Of a stretch of DNA of 64,000 bases, positions 1 to 12,764 are shown piece after piece. Each line of letters opens with the position of its first letter. The first letter of the stretch is position 1. This stretch comes from Theropithecus gelada (lineage: Eukaryota > Chordata > Mammalia > Primates > Cercopithecidae). The stretch is from assembly GCF_003255815.1 (NCBI RefSeq), contig NC_037673.1, positions 90,022,902-90,086,901 on the forward strand. Reading direction: 5' to 3'. The translations under genes and the position numbers were made by a program. Under the pieces are notes generated by a model. The model was not told where the DNA came from and made no database searches. It saw nothing but the letters and a program-made list of their open reading frames with translations.

Positions 1-635
1 ACCATCCAGGAAAACATGACCTCACCCAATTAACTAAATAAGGCACCAGAGACCAATCCTAGAGAAACACCTACATATGATATTTCAGATAATTTAAAAT
101 AGCTGTGTTGAGGAAAATCAAAGAAATTCAAGATAACACAGAGAAGGAATTCAGAATTTTATCAGATAAATTTAACAAAGAGATTGAAATAAAAAGAATC
201 AAGCAGAAATTCTGGAATTGAAAAATGTAATTGACATACTGAAGAGTGCATCGGAGTCTCTTAATAGCAGTATTGACCAAGCAGAAGAAAGAATTAGTGA
301 GCTCAAAGACAGGCTATTTGAAAATACACAATCAGAGGAGACAAAAGAAAAAAGAATAAAAAATAATGAAGCAGGCCAGAAAATCTAGAAAATAGCCTGA
401 AAAGGGCAAATCTAAGAGTTATTGGCCTGAAAGAGAGAAAGAAAGGGGCAGAAAGTTTATTGAAAGAAATAATAAAAAAAATGGCACCTCAAAAGTAGAG
501 AGGTATATCAACATTCAAGTTCAAGAAGGTTATAGAACACCAAGCAGATTTAACCCAAAGAAGACTACCTCAAGGCATTTAATAATCAAACTCCCAAAAG
601 TCATAGATTAAAAAAAAAAAAAAAAAAAGGAATCC

Positions 636-934
636 GGCTGAGCATGGTGGCTCATGCCCGTAATCCCAGCATTTTGGAAGGCCAGTGCAGGTGGATTGCC
701 AGGTCAGGGGTTTGAGACCAGCCTGGCCAACATGGTGAAACCCTGTCTCTACTAAAGACACAAAAAATTGGCCAGGCATGGTGGTGTGAGCCTGTAATCC
801 CAGCTATTCAGGAGGCTGATGCAGGAGAATCACTTGAACCCAGGAAGTGGAGATTGCAGTGAGCCAAGATTGTGCCAGTGCACTCCAGCCTGCATGACAG
901 GGTGAGACTCCATTTCAAGAAAAAAAAAAAAAAA
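636..934 (+). mobile_element. Alu (S-like), sense, inside L1 copy A
   Basis: Starts GGCTGAGCATGG, has both monomers and ends in an A-tail of about 18. The short direct repeat AATCC with a flanking A-run brackets it, consistent with insertion into the host L1. Confidence 0.9.
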
Positions 935-2633
935 AAAGAATCCTAAAAGCAGCAACCGAAAATAAACAAATAACATACAATGGAGCTCCAATAGGTCTGG
1001 CAGCAGACTTTTCAGTGGAAACCTTACAGGCCAGGAGAGAGTGTCAGGATATACCTAATGTGCTGAAGGAAGAAAAAAAAACAAAAAACAACTTTTACCC
1101 TATAATAGTATATCCTGCAAAAATATCATTCAAGCATATGGAAAAAATGAAGATTTCCCAGACAAAAGCTGACAGAGTTCATTAATTAAAGACCTGTCCT
1201 ACAAAAAATGATAAAGGGAGTTCTTCAAGCTAAAAGAAAAAGATGTTTATGAGCAAGAAGAAATCATCTGAAGATACAAAACTTACTGGTAATTGTAAGA
1301 ACAAAGAAAACACAGAATATTATAACAATGTAATTGTGGTATGTAAACTACTCATATCTTAAATAGAAAGACTAATGATGAATGAATTGAATAATAATTA
1401 AAACAACTTTTCAAGATGTAGACAGTACAATAAGACATAAGGAGAAACAACAAAGAGTTAAAAAGCTGGTAAACTAAGTTAGAGAGTTTTTACTAGTTTT
1501 CTTTTTGCTTGCTTGTTTATGCAATCAATGTTTAGTTGTCATAAGTCTAAACTAATGGGTTATAAGATAGTATTTGCAAACCTCACAGTAACCTCAAATG
1601 TAAAAAATGTAGAGTGGATATGCAAAAAATAAAATGCAAGAAATTAAATCAGATCCCCATAGAAAATCACCTTAACTAAAAGCAAGACAGGAAGGAAGGA
1701 AAGAAGGAAGAGATAACCACAAGACAACTGGAAAACAAATAATAAAACAGCAGGAGTAGGTCCTTACTTATCAATAACAAAACTGAAAGTAAATGGACTA
1801 AACTCTCCAATCAAAATACATAGAGTGGCTGAATGGATAAAAAACCAAGACCCAATGGTGTCCTGCCTACAAGAAATACACTTCCATCTATAAAGATACA
1901 CAAAGACTGAAAACCGAGGGATGGAGAAAGATATTCCATGCCAAAGGAAACAAACAAACAAACAAAAAGCAGAAGTAGCTATACTTGTATCAGACAAAAT
2001 AGATTTCAAGACAAAAACTGTAAGAAGAGACAAAGAAGGCCATTATATTATGATAAAGGGGTCAATTCACCAAGATGATACACCAATTATAAACATATAT
2101 GCACTCAACACTGGAGCATCCAGATATTATTATAATAAGCAAATATTATTAGAGCTAAAGAGAGAGATAGACCTCAATACAATAATAGCTGGAGACTTCA
2201 ACACCCTACTTTCAGCATAGGATAGATCTTCCAAAGAGAAAATCAGTAAAGAAACGTTGAACTTAATCTGCACTATAGAACAAATGGTCCTAATAGATAT
2301 TTATAGAATTCCTTCATTCAGTGGCTGAAGAATACATTCTTCTGGTGTATTTTGCTCCTCAGCACATAGATCATTCTTAAAGAAAGACCATATGGTAGGT
2401 CACAAAACAAGGCTTAAAAGATTCAAAAAAATGAAATAATATCAAGCATCTTCTCTGGTCACAATGGAATAAAACTAGTAATTAATAATAACAGGAATTT
2501 TGAAATTGTACACACACAGATATTAAATAATATGCTCCTGAATGACCAGTGGGTCAATGAAGAAATTATGAAGTAAATTTTAAAATTTCTTGAAACAAAT
2601 GATAATGGAAACACAACATACCAAAACCTATGG

Positions 2634-2954
2634 GAGCTGGCGCAGTAGCTCACGCTTATAATCCCAGCACTTTGAGAGGCTGAGGCAGGCAGATCCCCTG
2701 AGGTCAGGAGCTCAAGACCAGCCTGGCTAACATGGTGAAACTCCATCTCTACTAAAAAAATACAAAAATTAGCCAGCTGTAGTGGCGGGTGCATGTAATC
2801 CCAGCTACTTGGGAGGCTGAGGCAGGAGAATTGCTTGAACCCAGGAGGCAGAGGTTGCAGTGAGCCGAGATGAAGCCACTGCACTCCAGCCAGCCTGGGT
2901 CACAGAGTGAGACTCTGTCCGTCTCAAAAAAAAAAAACAAAAACAAAGAAACAA
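2634..2954 (+). mobile_element. Alu (S-like), sense, inside L1 copy A
   Basis: Full-length dimeric Alu with an A-rich tail (A12 C A5 C pattern). L1 ORF2 sequence is continuous on both sides, with TATGGGA on the left and TATGGAA on the right as an imperfect target duplication. Confidence 0.9.
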
Positions 2955-3410
2955 AATTATGGAATATAACAAAAGCAGTACTAAGACAGAAAATCATAGC
3001 TTTAAGTGCTTACATCAAAAAAGAATAAAAACTTCAAATAACCAAATGATGCATCAAGAACTAGAATAGCAAGAGCAAACTAGACTCAAAATTAGTAGAA
3101 AAAAAAGAAATAATAAACATCAGAGCAGAAATAAATGAAACTGAAACAAAGAAAACAATAGAAAAGATCAATGAAACAAAAAGTTGGCTTTTTGAAAAGA
3201 CAAAACGGACATCAACAGAGGACTGGATAAAGAGAATGTGGTACATATACACAATGGAGTACTCTTCAGCTATAAAAAAGAATGAGATCCTGTCATTTGC
3301 AACACCATGGATGGAACTGGAGGTCATTATGTTAAATGAAAAAAAACCAGGCACAGAAAGACAAACATCAAATGTGCTCAGTCATCTGTGGAAGCTAAAA
3401 ATTAAAACTC

Positions 3411-6078
3411 TGGTCCTGCACAGCAGGGAAACCAATCAATCTGTGCCACCTGCATTTCTAGCCAGAGAAACAATTTGGTGGACTTACCCAGGGTGAACCA
3501 ACCTTTGTACTGGCCAAACCACTGCACATCTTCATCCAAGCTAGAAAGTCCCCCAAACTGAACATAGATTACACTACTATGCGAACCTATAACCAAAGTC
3601 AAAGCACCCCACCCAACTGACACCGCAAGACCCATCTATAGGAATAAATCTTTCTCTATGAAAGCTACTCCATTAAATTGGAAGAGGCAACTATTATACC
3701 AGATGTGAAGAAATCAACATAGGGACATATCAAACATAAAGAAAGGAAACATGATACATTTGAAGAAACACAATAATTCTCCAGTAGTAGACACTAATCA
3801 CAAGGAACTACATAAAATGCCAGAAAAAGTATTCAAAATAATAAAACTCACTGATATATAAGAGAATGCAGACAGACAATTCAATAAAATCAGGATAATA
3901 CTTTGTGATTGGAATGAAAAATTCAACAAAGTGATAGATATCATAAATATGAGCCAAACAGAAATCTTAGAGCTGAAGAATTCCAGACATAAAATAAAAA
4001 AAATATAGAGCTTTAACAACACACTAGACCAAGCAGAAGAAAGAATACCTGAACTTAAAGACAGGCTTTTGAAATAATACAGGAAGAAAAAAAAGAATGC
4101 AGAAAGCCTACCGGGTTTATGGGACACCATTAAATGCACTAATTTTCACATTATGGGAGTTCCAGAAGGAAAAGAGAAGGACAAAGGTGTACAAACCTTA
4201 TTTAATAAAATAATAACTGAAAATTTGCCAAGTTCTAGGAGAGACATGAACATCCAGATCCAGGAAGCTCAAATATCCCCAAAAAGTTTCTGTTCAAACA
4301 GATCCTCCCTGAGGCATATAGTAGTGAAATTGTCAAAAGTCAAAGAGAAAAAAAAAAATTCTAAAAACAGCAAGAGAAAAGCAGTAAGTCATATTTAATG
4401 CAATCCCCATTAGACTAAGAGCAGATTTCTCAGCAGAAATCTTATAAGCCTGGAGAGAATGGGATAATATGTTAAAAATATTGAAAGCAAAAAACTGCCA
4501 GACAACAATAATACACCTAGCAAACCTATCCTTCAGAAATGGAGAAATAGTCTTTCCCAGCAAGAAATAACAAAGGAAACTCATCGACATATATTGGCCT
4601 TATAGTAAATACTTAAGGGAGTCCTACATCTGAATGTGAAAAGATGGTAACTACCACCATGAAAATACACAAAATTATAGAACTCACTGGTAGAAAAGGA
4701 GAAAGAAAAAGGAATTAAACTTTATCACTACAGAAAACCACCAAACTGCAAAAATAAACAGAGAAATTAAGGGAAAAAAAATATACAAATCAACAAGAAA
4801 ACAATACAATAACAGGAGTAAGTCCTCACTTATCAATAATAACCTTGAATGAAAATGGATTCAATTCCTCAATTAAAACATATAGAAATGGATCAAAGAA
4901 CAAGACCCAACTATATACTGCCCACAAAAAAACTACCCTCATCTGTAAAGACACACAGACTGAAAGTGAAGAGATGGAAAAAGCTATTCCACACAAAGAG
5001 AAACCAAAAGCAAGCAGAAATAGCCATCGTTATATCAGATAAAAATCAAGTCAAAACTCTAAAAAGAGAAAAGGAATGACATTATACAATCATAAAGGGA
5101 TCAGTTTAGCAAAAGTATATAACAATTCTAAATATATACGTACCCAACATCTGAGTAACCAGATATAAAAGGCAAATATGAGATGTAAAGGGAGACACAG
5201 ACTGCAATGCAATAATAGTTGGGGGCTTCAACATCCTGTTCTCAGCACTGGAAAGATCATCTAGACAGAAAATCAACAAACATTGGATTTAAATAGACCA
5301 AATAGACCTAATAGACATGTACAGAAAATTCCACCCAACAGTTGCAGAGTACACATTCTTTTAATCAGCACATGGAATATTCTTCAGGACTGACCATATG
5401 TTAGGACACAAAACAAATCTCAAAATATTTTAAATAATTGAAATCTTATCAAGTAACTTTTCTTATCACAATGGAATAAAACTAGAAATCAAAACAACAA
5501 GAGGAACTTTGGAACGTGTACAAATATATAGAAATAAAACAATATGTTCCTGAATGACCAATGGGTGAAGAAAGATATTATGAAGAAAATTTAAGTTTCT
5601 TGAAACAAATGAAACATAGCAACATATGTCTGGTTGAAACATAGTCTGGAAGACACTATGTTAAATGAAACAAGCCAGGAACAGAAAGTTAAACACTGCA
5701 TGTTAACACTTACATGTGATAGCTGAAAAAGCTGACTTCATAGAAGTGAAGAGTAGAAGAGAGGTTAGTAGAAGCTGACAAAGGTAAGGGGTAAAGAAAG
5801 AAAGGAAGTGATTTGTTAAAGGATACAAAATCACAGCTAGATAGGTGGAATAAGTTTGAGTCTTCTGTAGCATTGTAGAATTCCCATAGTTAATAATATA
5901 CTATATATTTTCAAATAGCTAGAAGAGAAGAAATGGAATGTTCCCAACACAAAGAAATGTAAATGTTGGGATGATGGATCGACTAATTACTGTGATCTGA
6001 ATACTATATGTTGTATTTACTGAAACATCACTATGTACCCATGTACAACTATTAAATGTAAATAAAAACATAAGTAAA
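3411..6078 (+). mobile_element. Old LINE-1 (copy B), internally deleted, head-to-tail with copy A
   Basis: Sequence resembling an L1 5'UTR/early ORF1 precedes decayed ORF1 (about 3800-4700) and ORF2 endonuclease (about 4810-5620). At about 5625 it jumps to the L1 3' end, ending at about 6078 in an A-rich tail after CTATTAAATGTAAATAAAAAC. The missing block is similar to that of copy A. No frame is intact. The exact boundary with copy A (about 3411) is uncertain because copy A has no obvious poly-A end there. Confidence 0.75.
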
Positions 6079-6377
6079 GGCTGGGCGCAGTGACTCACGC
6101 CTGTAATCCCAGCACTTTGGGAGGCAGAGGTGGGCAGATCACCTGAGGTCAGGATTTCAAGACCAGCCTGACCAACATGGTGAAACCCCTTCTCTACTAA
6201 AAATACAAAAAATTAGCAGGGCATATGGCGGGCGCTTGTAATCCCAGCTACTTGGGAGGCTGAGGCAGTAGAATCGCTTGAACCCCTGAGGCAGAGGTTG
6301 CAGTGAGGCGAGATGGCGCCATTGCACTCCAGACTGGGCGACAAGAGCAAAATTCCATCTCAAAAAAAAAAAAAAAA
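6079..6377 (+). mobile_element. Alu, sense
   Basis: Starts GGCTGGGCGCAGTG directly at the L1 copy B tail, has both monomers and ends in A15. It probably landed in the L1 A-tail. Confidence 0.92.
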
Positions 6378-6393
6378 GTAGAAAAAAATTTAA

Positions 6394-6716
6394 GGCTAGG
6401 CGCAGTGGCTCATGCCCGTAATCCCAGCAATTTGGGGAGGCCAAGTCGGGTGGATCACCTGAGGCCAGGAGTTTGAGATCAGCCTGGTCAACCTGGTGAA
6501 ACCCCGTCTCTACTAAAAATACAAAAAAATTAGCCGCGTGTGGTGGCGGACGCCTATAATCCCAGCTACTCAAGAGGCTAAGGCAGGAGAATTGTTTGAA
6601 CCTGGGAGGCGGAGACTGCAGTGAACTGAGATCGCGCCACTGCACTCCTGCCTGGGCAACAAGAGCGAAACTCAGTCTCAAAAAACAAAAAACAAAAACA
6701 AAAACAAAGAAAAGAA
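6394..6716 (+). mobile_element. Alu, sense, tandem with previous
   Basis: Starts GGCTAGGCGCAGTGG only 16 bases after the preceding Alu tail, in the same orientation. The tail is a (CAAAAA)n-type run. Confidence 0.92.
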
Positions 6717-7564
6717 ATTTAAAAACGAGGAAGATAGATTAGGCTCTCAGATTTCTTCCAGCTATAAAATCGTGATGTTCTTTAAGAATCAGCAGGAGAA
6801 GGACATATTTCTGAACCCAAATCAGTTCTTCAAGGGACTTGACTATTTTGTTCATCAATACTACCATTTTTCTTGTCCCTTGGACTGTCAGAGCCACTTT
6901 TGACTTTTCCCATTTCCCTTCCCTAGGCACACTACAGAGAAAACTGAAGTAGAATCTACAGCTTAGCAAGAAATAATTTGTGAAAAAATAAAATGTGCGG
7001 CAGCAAGATATTCTTCTATGGTGATCTAAGAGATCCCCTGTACAACCCCTGAAACTCTAAGCTCCATAAAATATTCTGTGAGGCAGTAGTAATCTCATGT
7101 TCCCAGGTTCCCCTGACTTGGCAGACTCCTTACTCAACAAAAGATGTCTGAGACCAAGTCAGACATCATTATGGCATGCCACCACATGGAAAAGGGGTAA
7201 CATTAGGGAATCATACCTTCACAGGCCATCATGTATCCTTGGTCTATTATTCCTTATATTCTATATTTTATTTGTGTTATTCTTTATACTGCTGGTTTGC
7301 TTTGTGTTGCTGGTTTGGTAATAAAGCAAAGTGAAAATAAACTGACCAGGTCACCATTCTTAAACATGCATCAGCCTTTTCTTCTCGCCTGGCTCATTTT
7401 TATTTTGCCATTCATATTTTGTCAGAAAGTCATATTCCTACGTCATTTACAAAGTCCTGCCAAGATTAAAAAATTCAATATTTAACTTTTACTAAATCTT
7501 GGAAATTGTATGTAATTCAGTGATCTCATTCATTGAGACCTGGATTAAAGCTATAATGGCTAAA
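6717..7564. other. No recognised gene or repeat
   Basis: AT-rich sequence with no convincing repeat family, coding signal or RNA gene. Short open frames here have no recognisable protein content. Confidence 0.4.
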
Positions 7565-7835
7565 TAATAATGGTCATGATAACAGCCGACTCTTACGTAG
7601 CACTTATATGAGCCAGGCATTGTTCTGTGTAATATATATATATATATATTTTATATATATATATGAATTCATTTAATTCTTAACATAAACATATAAGATA
7701 GATACTATTATAATCTTATTAAAGATATGGAAACTGAGGCACAGAAAGGTTCATGACTTGTCCAAGTTCACTTAGATATGAAGTGGCAAAGCTGGGATTC
7801 CTATTGCTTCAAGGGCTGTCCTGAATCACAATGCT
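7565..7835 (+). repeat. MIR SINE with internal (TA)n expansion
   Basis: Matches the recalled MIR consensus in order: GAGCCAGGCATTGTTCTGTG, a TTCATTTAATTCTTA segment, GGAAACTGAGGCACAGA and the closing AAGTGGCAAAGCTGGGATTC. A TA-rich tract of about 36 bases (7629-7664) has grown inside it. Confidence 0.75.
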
Positions 7836-8951
7836 ATAAATTGCCTCTCTGTATAGACTTCAACTTTTATAAAAAATTAATATTTTACCTCTTATATATG
7901 TTGACTTATTTTCTGCCATATACATTTAACAGTTTTCCCTAGAACTATTATAAATGTCCTTCATTTTGAAGTCTACATAATTGCAAAAACAAAAACAAAA
8001 AACAAAACATAAAAAACAACACCATCAACTTTTTTAAAGGCCAGAGCGTACTTGTAATATTTTGAAGTTGCCTGAAATTTCTTTCTCCTCATTAATTACT
8101 GGGAGTTGAGATTTTAATGTTTTAGCCTTCCCCCAGTGATGACATAAACACTCCAGTGGATCTCAATTTGTTGATAGTCATTTAAACCCCTTATATATTG
8201 AAGTCATATTAGGAAACAAAGAACTTGTTATTCCATTCAATTTATGTTCTCAACTCTTATCTATATATTAGATTTTCTTATATAGACTGCTATGCTTTCT
8301 GCTAATAACTGTGGAAGTTCTGGTTACTATAATTATGTAAACTAGATTATCAATATATATCTAGTAAGTACTCATACTATGACTATTAAAATTCCTCCAT
8401 TTAAAATATAAGATACTCCACTGTAACTCTATAAATTATTTATATATGAGTGTGTATGAAGTAGAAATTGACAGGATCAGTCAGAATACACCATTGTAGC
8501 TTGACAAGCAAACAGAATTAATTGTCATATGATTTACTCACCAATTCTGACATTGCTTTCTTTATTTTTCAATGCAGTTCTCTTTCTATAAAATATTCTC
8601 CTTTTAATAACTCTTTATAATTTCAATATGCAATCCTAGCCATCTCTTGCTTTAATGGAAGGTAAAACCAAGATAATATAAATTCTAATTTTAGCATTCT
8701 TTTATAACTGGTACTCATATATTTCACATGATTTCAAAGTTATAAAATTACTGTATCTTTTGAGATTAGACCTAGATAATGTCACAGATCATGAGATTAA
8801 TGATATTAACTAATGAATTTTCAAGTATAGTAAAAGTTTATTAATTTGAAGATCTGCATTAGAAGAAAAGTTATGGAGCACTTTTAAAAAGGCAGTTTTG
8901 TATTATGTATCAACTGGGAATAATAAATATAGTTTATGAGATATCAATTAC
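7836..8951. other. No recognised gene or repeat
   Basis: Very AT-rich. I see no coding, RNA-gene or identifiable transposon signal beyond short A/T runs and a (CAAAAA)n patch near 7985-8015. Confidence 0.4.
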
Positions 8952-9269
8952 TTTTATTTATTTATTTATTTATTTTGAGACAGAGTCTAGCTCTGTTGCC
9001 CAGGCTAGAGTGCACTGGCGCAATCTCGGCTCACTGCAACCTCCACCCCAGGGTTCAAGACATTCTCCTGCCTCAGCCACCCGAGTAGCTGGGATTATAG
9101 GTGTGTGCCACCACTCCTGACTAGTCTTAGGGGTTTTTTTTTTGTATGTTTCATAGAGACAGGTTTCGCCATGTTGGCCAGGTTGATCTGGAACTCCTGA
9201 CCTCAAGTGATCTGCCTGCCTCGGCCTCCCAAAGTGCTGGGATTATAGGCGTGAGCCACATGCCCGGCC
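8952..9269 (-). mobile_element. Alu, antisense
   Basis: Begins with a (TTTA)n tail then TTTTGAGACAGAG and ends GCCCGGCC. Target duplication: AGATATCAATTAC just left and AGATGTCAATTAC just right (one mismatch). Confidence 0.93.
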
Positions 9270-9944
9270 AGATGTCAATTACATTTTAAAGAAACTCTCT
9301 TTTAATAATTTAGTAACAATGATTTGAACTTAGCATGCACTTTGTATCAAAATGCTTTCTTCTAAAGGATTTAAGGTTCTTAAATTATGTTCCAAGAGTT
9401 TAAAAATTTCTCCTAAAATGTTAATAATTTTCCTAAAATATTGGTGACATTATTATTTAGCTTAACTTTAATTTGATTTAAAAAATCTACCCATTACAAT
9501 ATACTTTTATGCCATCCAGAGCTTTGTTCCATGAATTATCACCAGTCTTGTGTCATCAATATCCCTTTCAGCAGACTATAAACATGTCCAAGCCTCTTAC
9601 TTTTTAGAAACCAGCAAACCTACCCCAGTAATCCTTCCTTTCATATCCCAGCTTCTCAAAATAGCAGTCTACATTTCCTGTGTTCTCACCTCTCATTTAC
9701 TCCTCAACCCAGAGTAATAATTTCTGCCTCGAACCTTACACTAAAATTGACAAAATATTTTTCAGTTCCTATCACACTTAATCTCTTTGCACTATTCAGT
9801 ACTGATAGCTACTCCTTCCTTGAAATTGTCTCCTCTCTTGACAATCTTCCTAGTTTTCCATCTTGTCTCTCACACCATTTATTTGTTTACCAGGCTCCTG
9901 GTAGGAAACATCATTTTGGGTATCTGGCCAGATCACATTTCTTT
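9270..9944. other. No recognised gene or repeat
   Basis: No family recognised. The stretch 9600-9900 is pyrimidine-rich, without coding content. Confidence 0.35.
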
Positions 9945-10239
9945 TTTAATTAATTAATTAATTAATTTTGAGATAGGTTCTGGCTCTGTTGTCCAGGCCT
10001 AAGTGCAGTGGGACGATCACAGTTCACTGCAGCCTTGACCTCCTGGGCCAAGTGATCCTCCCACCTCAGCCCCCTTGTAACTGGGACTACAGGCACGTGC
10101 TACCACACCTGGCTAATTTTTGTAGAGACTGGGTTTTACCATGTTGCCCAGGCTGCTTTTAAACTCTTGGGCTCAAGCAATCTACATGACTCAGACTTCA
10201 AGGTACTGGGCTTACGGGCATGAGCCACCATGCAAGGCT
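9945..10239 (-). mobile_element. Alu (J-like), antisense
   Basis: A (TTAA)n-type tail is followed by GAGATAGGTTCTGG and the older left/right arm bases typical of AluJ. Flanked by similar CACATTTCTT and CTCATTTCTT sequences. Confidence 0.88.
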
Positions 10240-10557
10240 CATTTCTTCTTTTTTTTTTTTTAAATCAAATATACAACATACAGATATACAATGAGGGTCC
10301 ATTTCTGTGTGATAGGACCTAATCCTAGTCATAATGGATTTAGGGTTAGACCATTATGAGAGACAGGACTAGCTGGGTTTCCTAGCTGGGAAGGTGATTG
10401 CATCCACCTTTAAACATGGGCTTGCAACTTAGCTCACACCTAACCAATCAGGTAGTAAAGAGAGCTCGCTGAAATGCTAATTAGGCAAAAACAGGAGGTA
10501 AAGAAATAGCCAATCATCTATTGCCTGAGAGCACAGCAGGAGGGACAATGATCGGGA

Positions 10558-10563
10558 TATAAA
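10558..10563 (+). promoter_or_regulatory. TATA box of the LTR12-like element
   Basis: TATAAA in the context GATCGGGATATAAACCCAGG, the expected core-promoter position in this LTR family. CCAAT at 10510-10514 lies about 48 bases upstream. Activity is inferred from the family, not shown. Confidence 0.6.
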
Positions 10564-10815
10564 CCCAGGCATTCCGGCCGGCAACAGTTACCCTCTTTGG
10601 GTCCCCTCCCTTTGTATGGGAGCTCTGTTTTCACTCTATTAAATCTTGCAGCTGCACACTCTTCTGGTCCCTGTTTGTTATGGCTCAAGCTGAGCTTTTG
10701 TTCACCGTCCACCATTGCTATTTGCTGCCATTGCTATTTGCTGCCATCGCAGAACCGCTGCTGACTTCCATCCCTCTGGATCCAGCAGGGTGTCTGCTGT
10801 GGTCCTGATCCAGGG

Positions 10816-10951
10816 AGGTGCCCATTGCCGCTCCTGATCAGGCTAAAGGCTTGCCATTGTTCCTGCACAGCTAAGTGCCCAGGAGGCGCCCATTGCCGCT
10901 CCTGATCAGGCTAAAGGCTTGCCATTGTTCCTGCATAGCTAAGTGCCTGGG
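10816..10951 (+). repeat. Tandem duplication (68-bp period) inside the LTR
   Basis: Two nearly identical units begin at 10816 and 10884, each containing CCATTGCCGCTCCTGATCAG and ending in a CTAAGTGCC motif. This lies downstream of the TATA box, in the R/U5 part. Confidence 0.85.
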
Positions 10952-11659
10952 TTCATCCTAATAGAGCTTTACACTAGTCACTGGGTTCCACGGTTCTCTT
11001 CCGTGACCCATGGCTTCTAATAGAGCTATAACACTCACCACATGGCCCCAGATTCCATTCCTTGGAATCCATGAAGCCAAGAACCCGAGGTCAGAGAACA
11101 CAAGGCTTGCCACCATCTTGGAAGTGGCCCACTACCATTTTGGGAGCTCTGGGAGCAAGGACCACCACCTCCCCCCACCACCCTGTAACATTTAGATATA
11201 TACTAAATGAGTTTTGAAATTTGGAATGGAGGCAGGGATAAGACATCACTGGTGGTAAACCAATCAAGTTAATTCCAGCCTCCCAAAAGCATGTGTATGA
11301 ATTTTTTTGGCTGAGGCCACTAGAAGTGCAGTTTTTGCTCTTCCCTGATTACTCACGAAGTTTTCTTTTGGTTATGTGAGATACACACAATAAATCCTCT
11401 CCATGCTCCACTGCCCAACACTCACATTTTTTCCCCTTAAACTAACCACAGTAGTTTTTTGTGTTAAATTAATAAATATCTTGATAAGCTTCTTTCCCAT
11501 ATCTGCCATTAAACACCAATATTCACCACACAGGCTTCTCTCTAGACCTGAGATGAGGTTTAGGACATGTTATCCAAAGTTTAGAGTACTTCCGCACTTG
11601 AGAAAACAGCAGAAACAGGAAAGTCTCTCTGACTGTCTTCCTGCCCTTCTTCTCTGAAG

Positions 11660-12060
11660 CAGATTGTAAAAGAATTCTCCGCCTCCCACTGAAGTAGGTC
11701 ATAAGACCTTCATTCCACAGGTGCATTCCCTATACCCGGAAGAAAGCAATGTCCTTATCTCTGAAGACAGAGACATACAGAGAAGGATGAGAACAAACAG
11801 ATCTTGCTAAATTCTACCAATTTATTATTAGATCATAGCCTTTTGTCATCCAACATAATTCTTCATGACTGTCCATAAAAATACATAAGTTGTTCTGTTT
11901 CCATAGGTCTTCATTTCTGAACACTCCCATGTCATGTAAAATTTATATCAAATACATTTGTATGCTTTTCTCTCGTTAATCTGTTTTCTACTTACAGGAT
12001 CCTCAGCCATGAACCTAAGATGGGAAGAAAGGATATTACTTTTTCTTCCCTACACCTATA
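11660..12060 (+). mobile_element. Possible ERVL-type LTR fragment
   Basis: The run TTTGTATGCTTTTCTCTCGT followed by a TAATCTG motif, an acceptor-like ACAGGATCCTCAGCC and AACCTAAGATGGGA resembles the 3' end of ERVL-class LTRs and the start of internal sequence. Boundaries and subfamily are uncertain. Confidence 0.35.
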
Positions 12061-12319
12061 TTCTTTTAAATACCTTTACTGAGCTTTCTTCAAGCAAATC
12101 AACTGCATTTTATGCAATTTTTCAAGAGTACTTTTATTTTATGTTTTCTATAAAACAATTTATATTGTTTTGGAAAATGTTGTAAAGGACTATAGGGTGC
12201 CAGGGAAGATCCCTTCTTTCTTAACTGTTTATCTTTACTACAGATTAACTTCCCTCTTACGTTTTCTATGTAAAGACTTTATGACTATCACACTGTCTAA
12301 GATGGAATGTTAAATACTC

Positions 12320-12585
12320 TCTTTTAAATAGGACACAAAATGAAAACAAGCTGTTTGGAAATGAAAACAAACTGTAACTAATTAAATTATTGTAACTCAT
12401 AAACCAGCCTTGTATAGAAAATGGTACAATCTTATTGAATTTATTTTGTTTTCTACCTAAGCAAGACTTTAACTGACCCCATTTCCCTGGAGTCTGTGTT
12501 TCTTGGAATGGCTACTCCCAGTTTTTCACTTGAATAAACTCTTTAAAACTGGATTCTGATCCTTTTGGTCATTTCAGCTTGACAC
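12320..12585 (+). mobile_element. Possible LTR 3' fragment
   Basis: Contains an LTR-like tail with AATAAA at about 12534 followed by CTCTTTAAAACTGGATTCTG, a typical post-polyA-signal LTR end. Subfamily not recognised. Confidence 0.35.
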
Positions 12586-12764
12586 CATCATCTCTATGAT
12601 GAAAATTCAAAGTCTCTATTTCTAATTCTAGTCCTTCCTCCAAAACTCCAATACATATTTCCAAGTACTTACTAGACAATTCCACATCACTGATTCAAAG
12701 GTTCTTGAAACTCATGATGGTGATCAAAATATTTTACCACAAAATGTATTTCATATTGTGAGGT

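Larger units (their letters stand above)
1..3410 (+). mobile_element. Old LINE-1 (copy A), 5'-truncated by window edge, internally deleted
   Basis: The segment reads as decayed L1 ORF1 (about 1-1200), then the ORF2 endonuclease region (about 1750-2600), then early ORF2 to about 3200. At about 3203 it jumps to the L1 3' region, with the recognisable run through GGTACATATACACAATGGAG and the tract ending in GTTAAATGAAA. Most of the reverse-transcriptase region is therefore missing. Many stops and frameshifts break both reading frames, so no product is expected. Two sense Alus interrupt it. The divergence suggests an L1PB or L1MA-age copy; the subfamily was not determined. Confidence 0.85.
10357..11190 (+). 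mobile_element. Solo LTR, ERV9/LTR12-like
   Basis: Runs from TGAGAGACAGGACTAGCTGG to CCCTGTAACA and matches the recalled LTR12 consensus over its length. It has two CCAAT boxes (near 10444 and 10510), a TATAAA at 10558-10563 and a downstream ATTAAA. LTR12 elements are known long-terminal-repeat promoters. Here there is no adjacent internal proviral sequence, so it is a solo LTR formed by recombination. The 4-bp flanks ATTA and TTTA are an imperfect duplication. A tandem duplication of 68-bp period lies at 10816-10951. Promoter activity cannot be judged from sequence alone. Confidence 0.88.

Noticed and set aside
6157..6681. 174-codon antisense open frame
   Set aside because: It is the reverse strand of two tandem Alus; such Alu-derived frames recur throughout the window (for example near 16.5, 23.1, 28.8, 57.8 and 62.2 kb).
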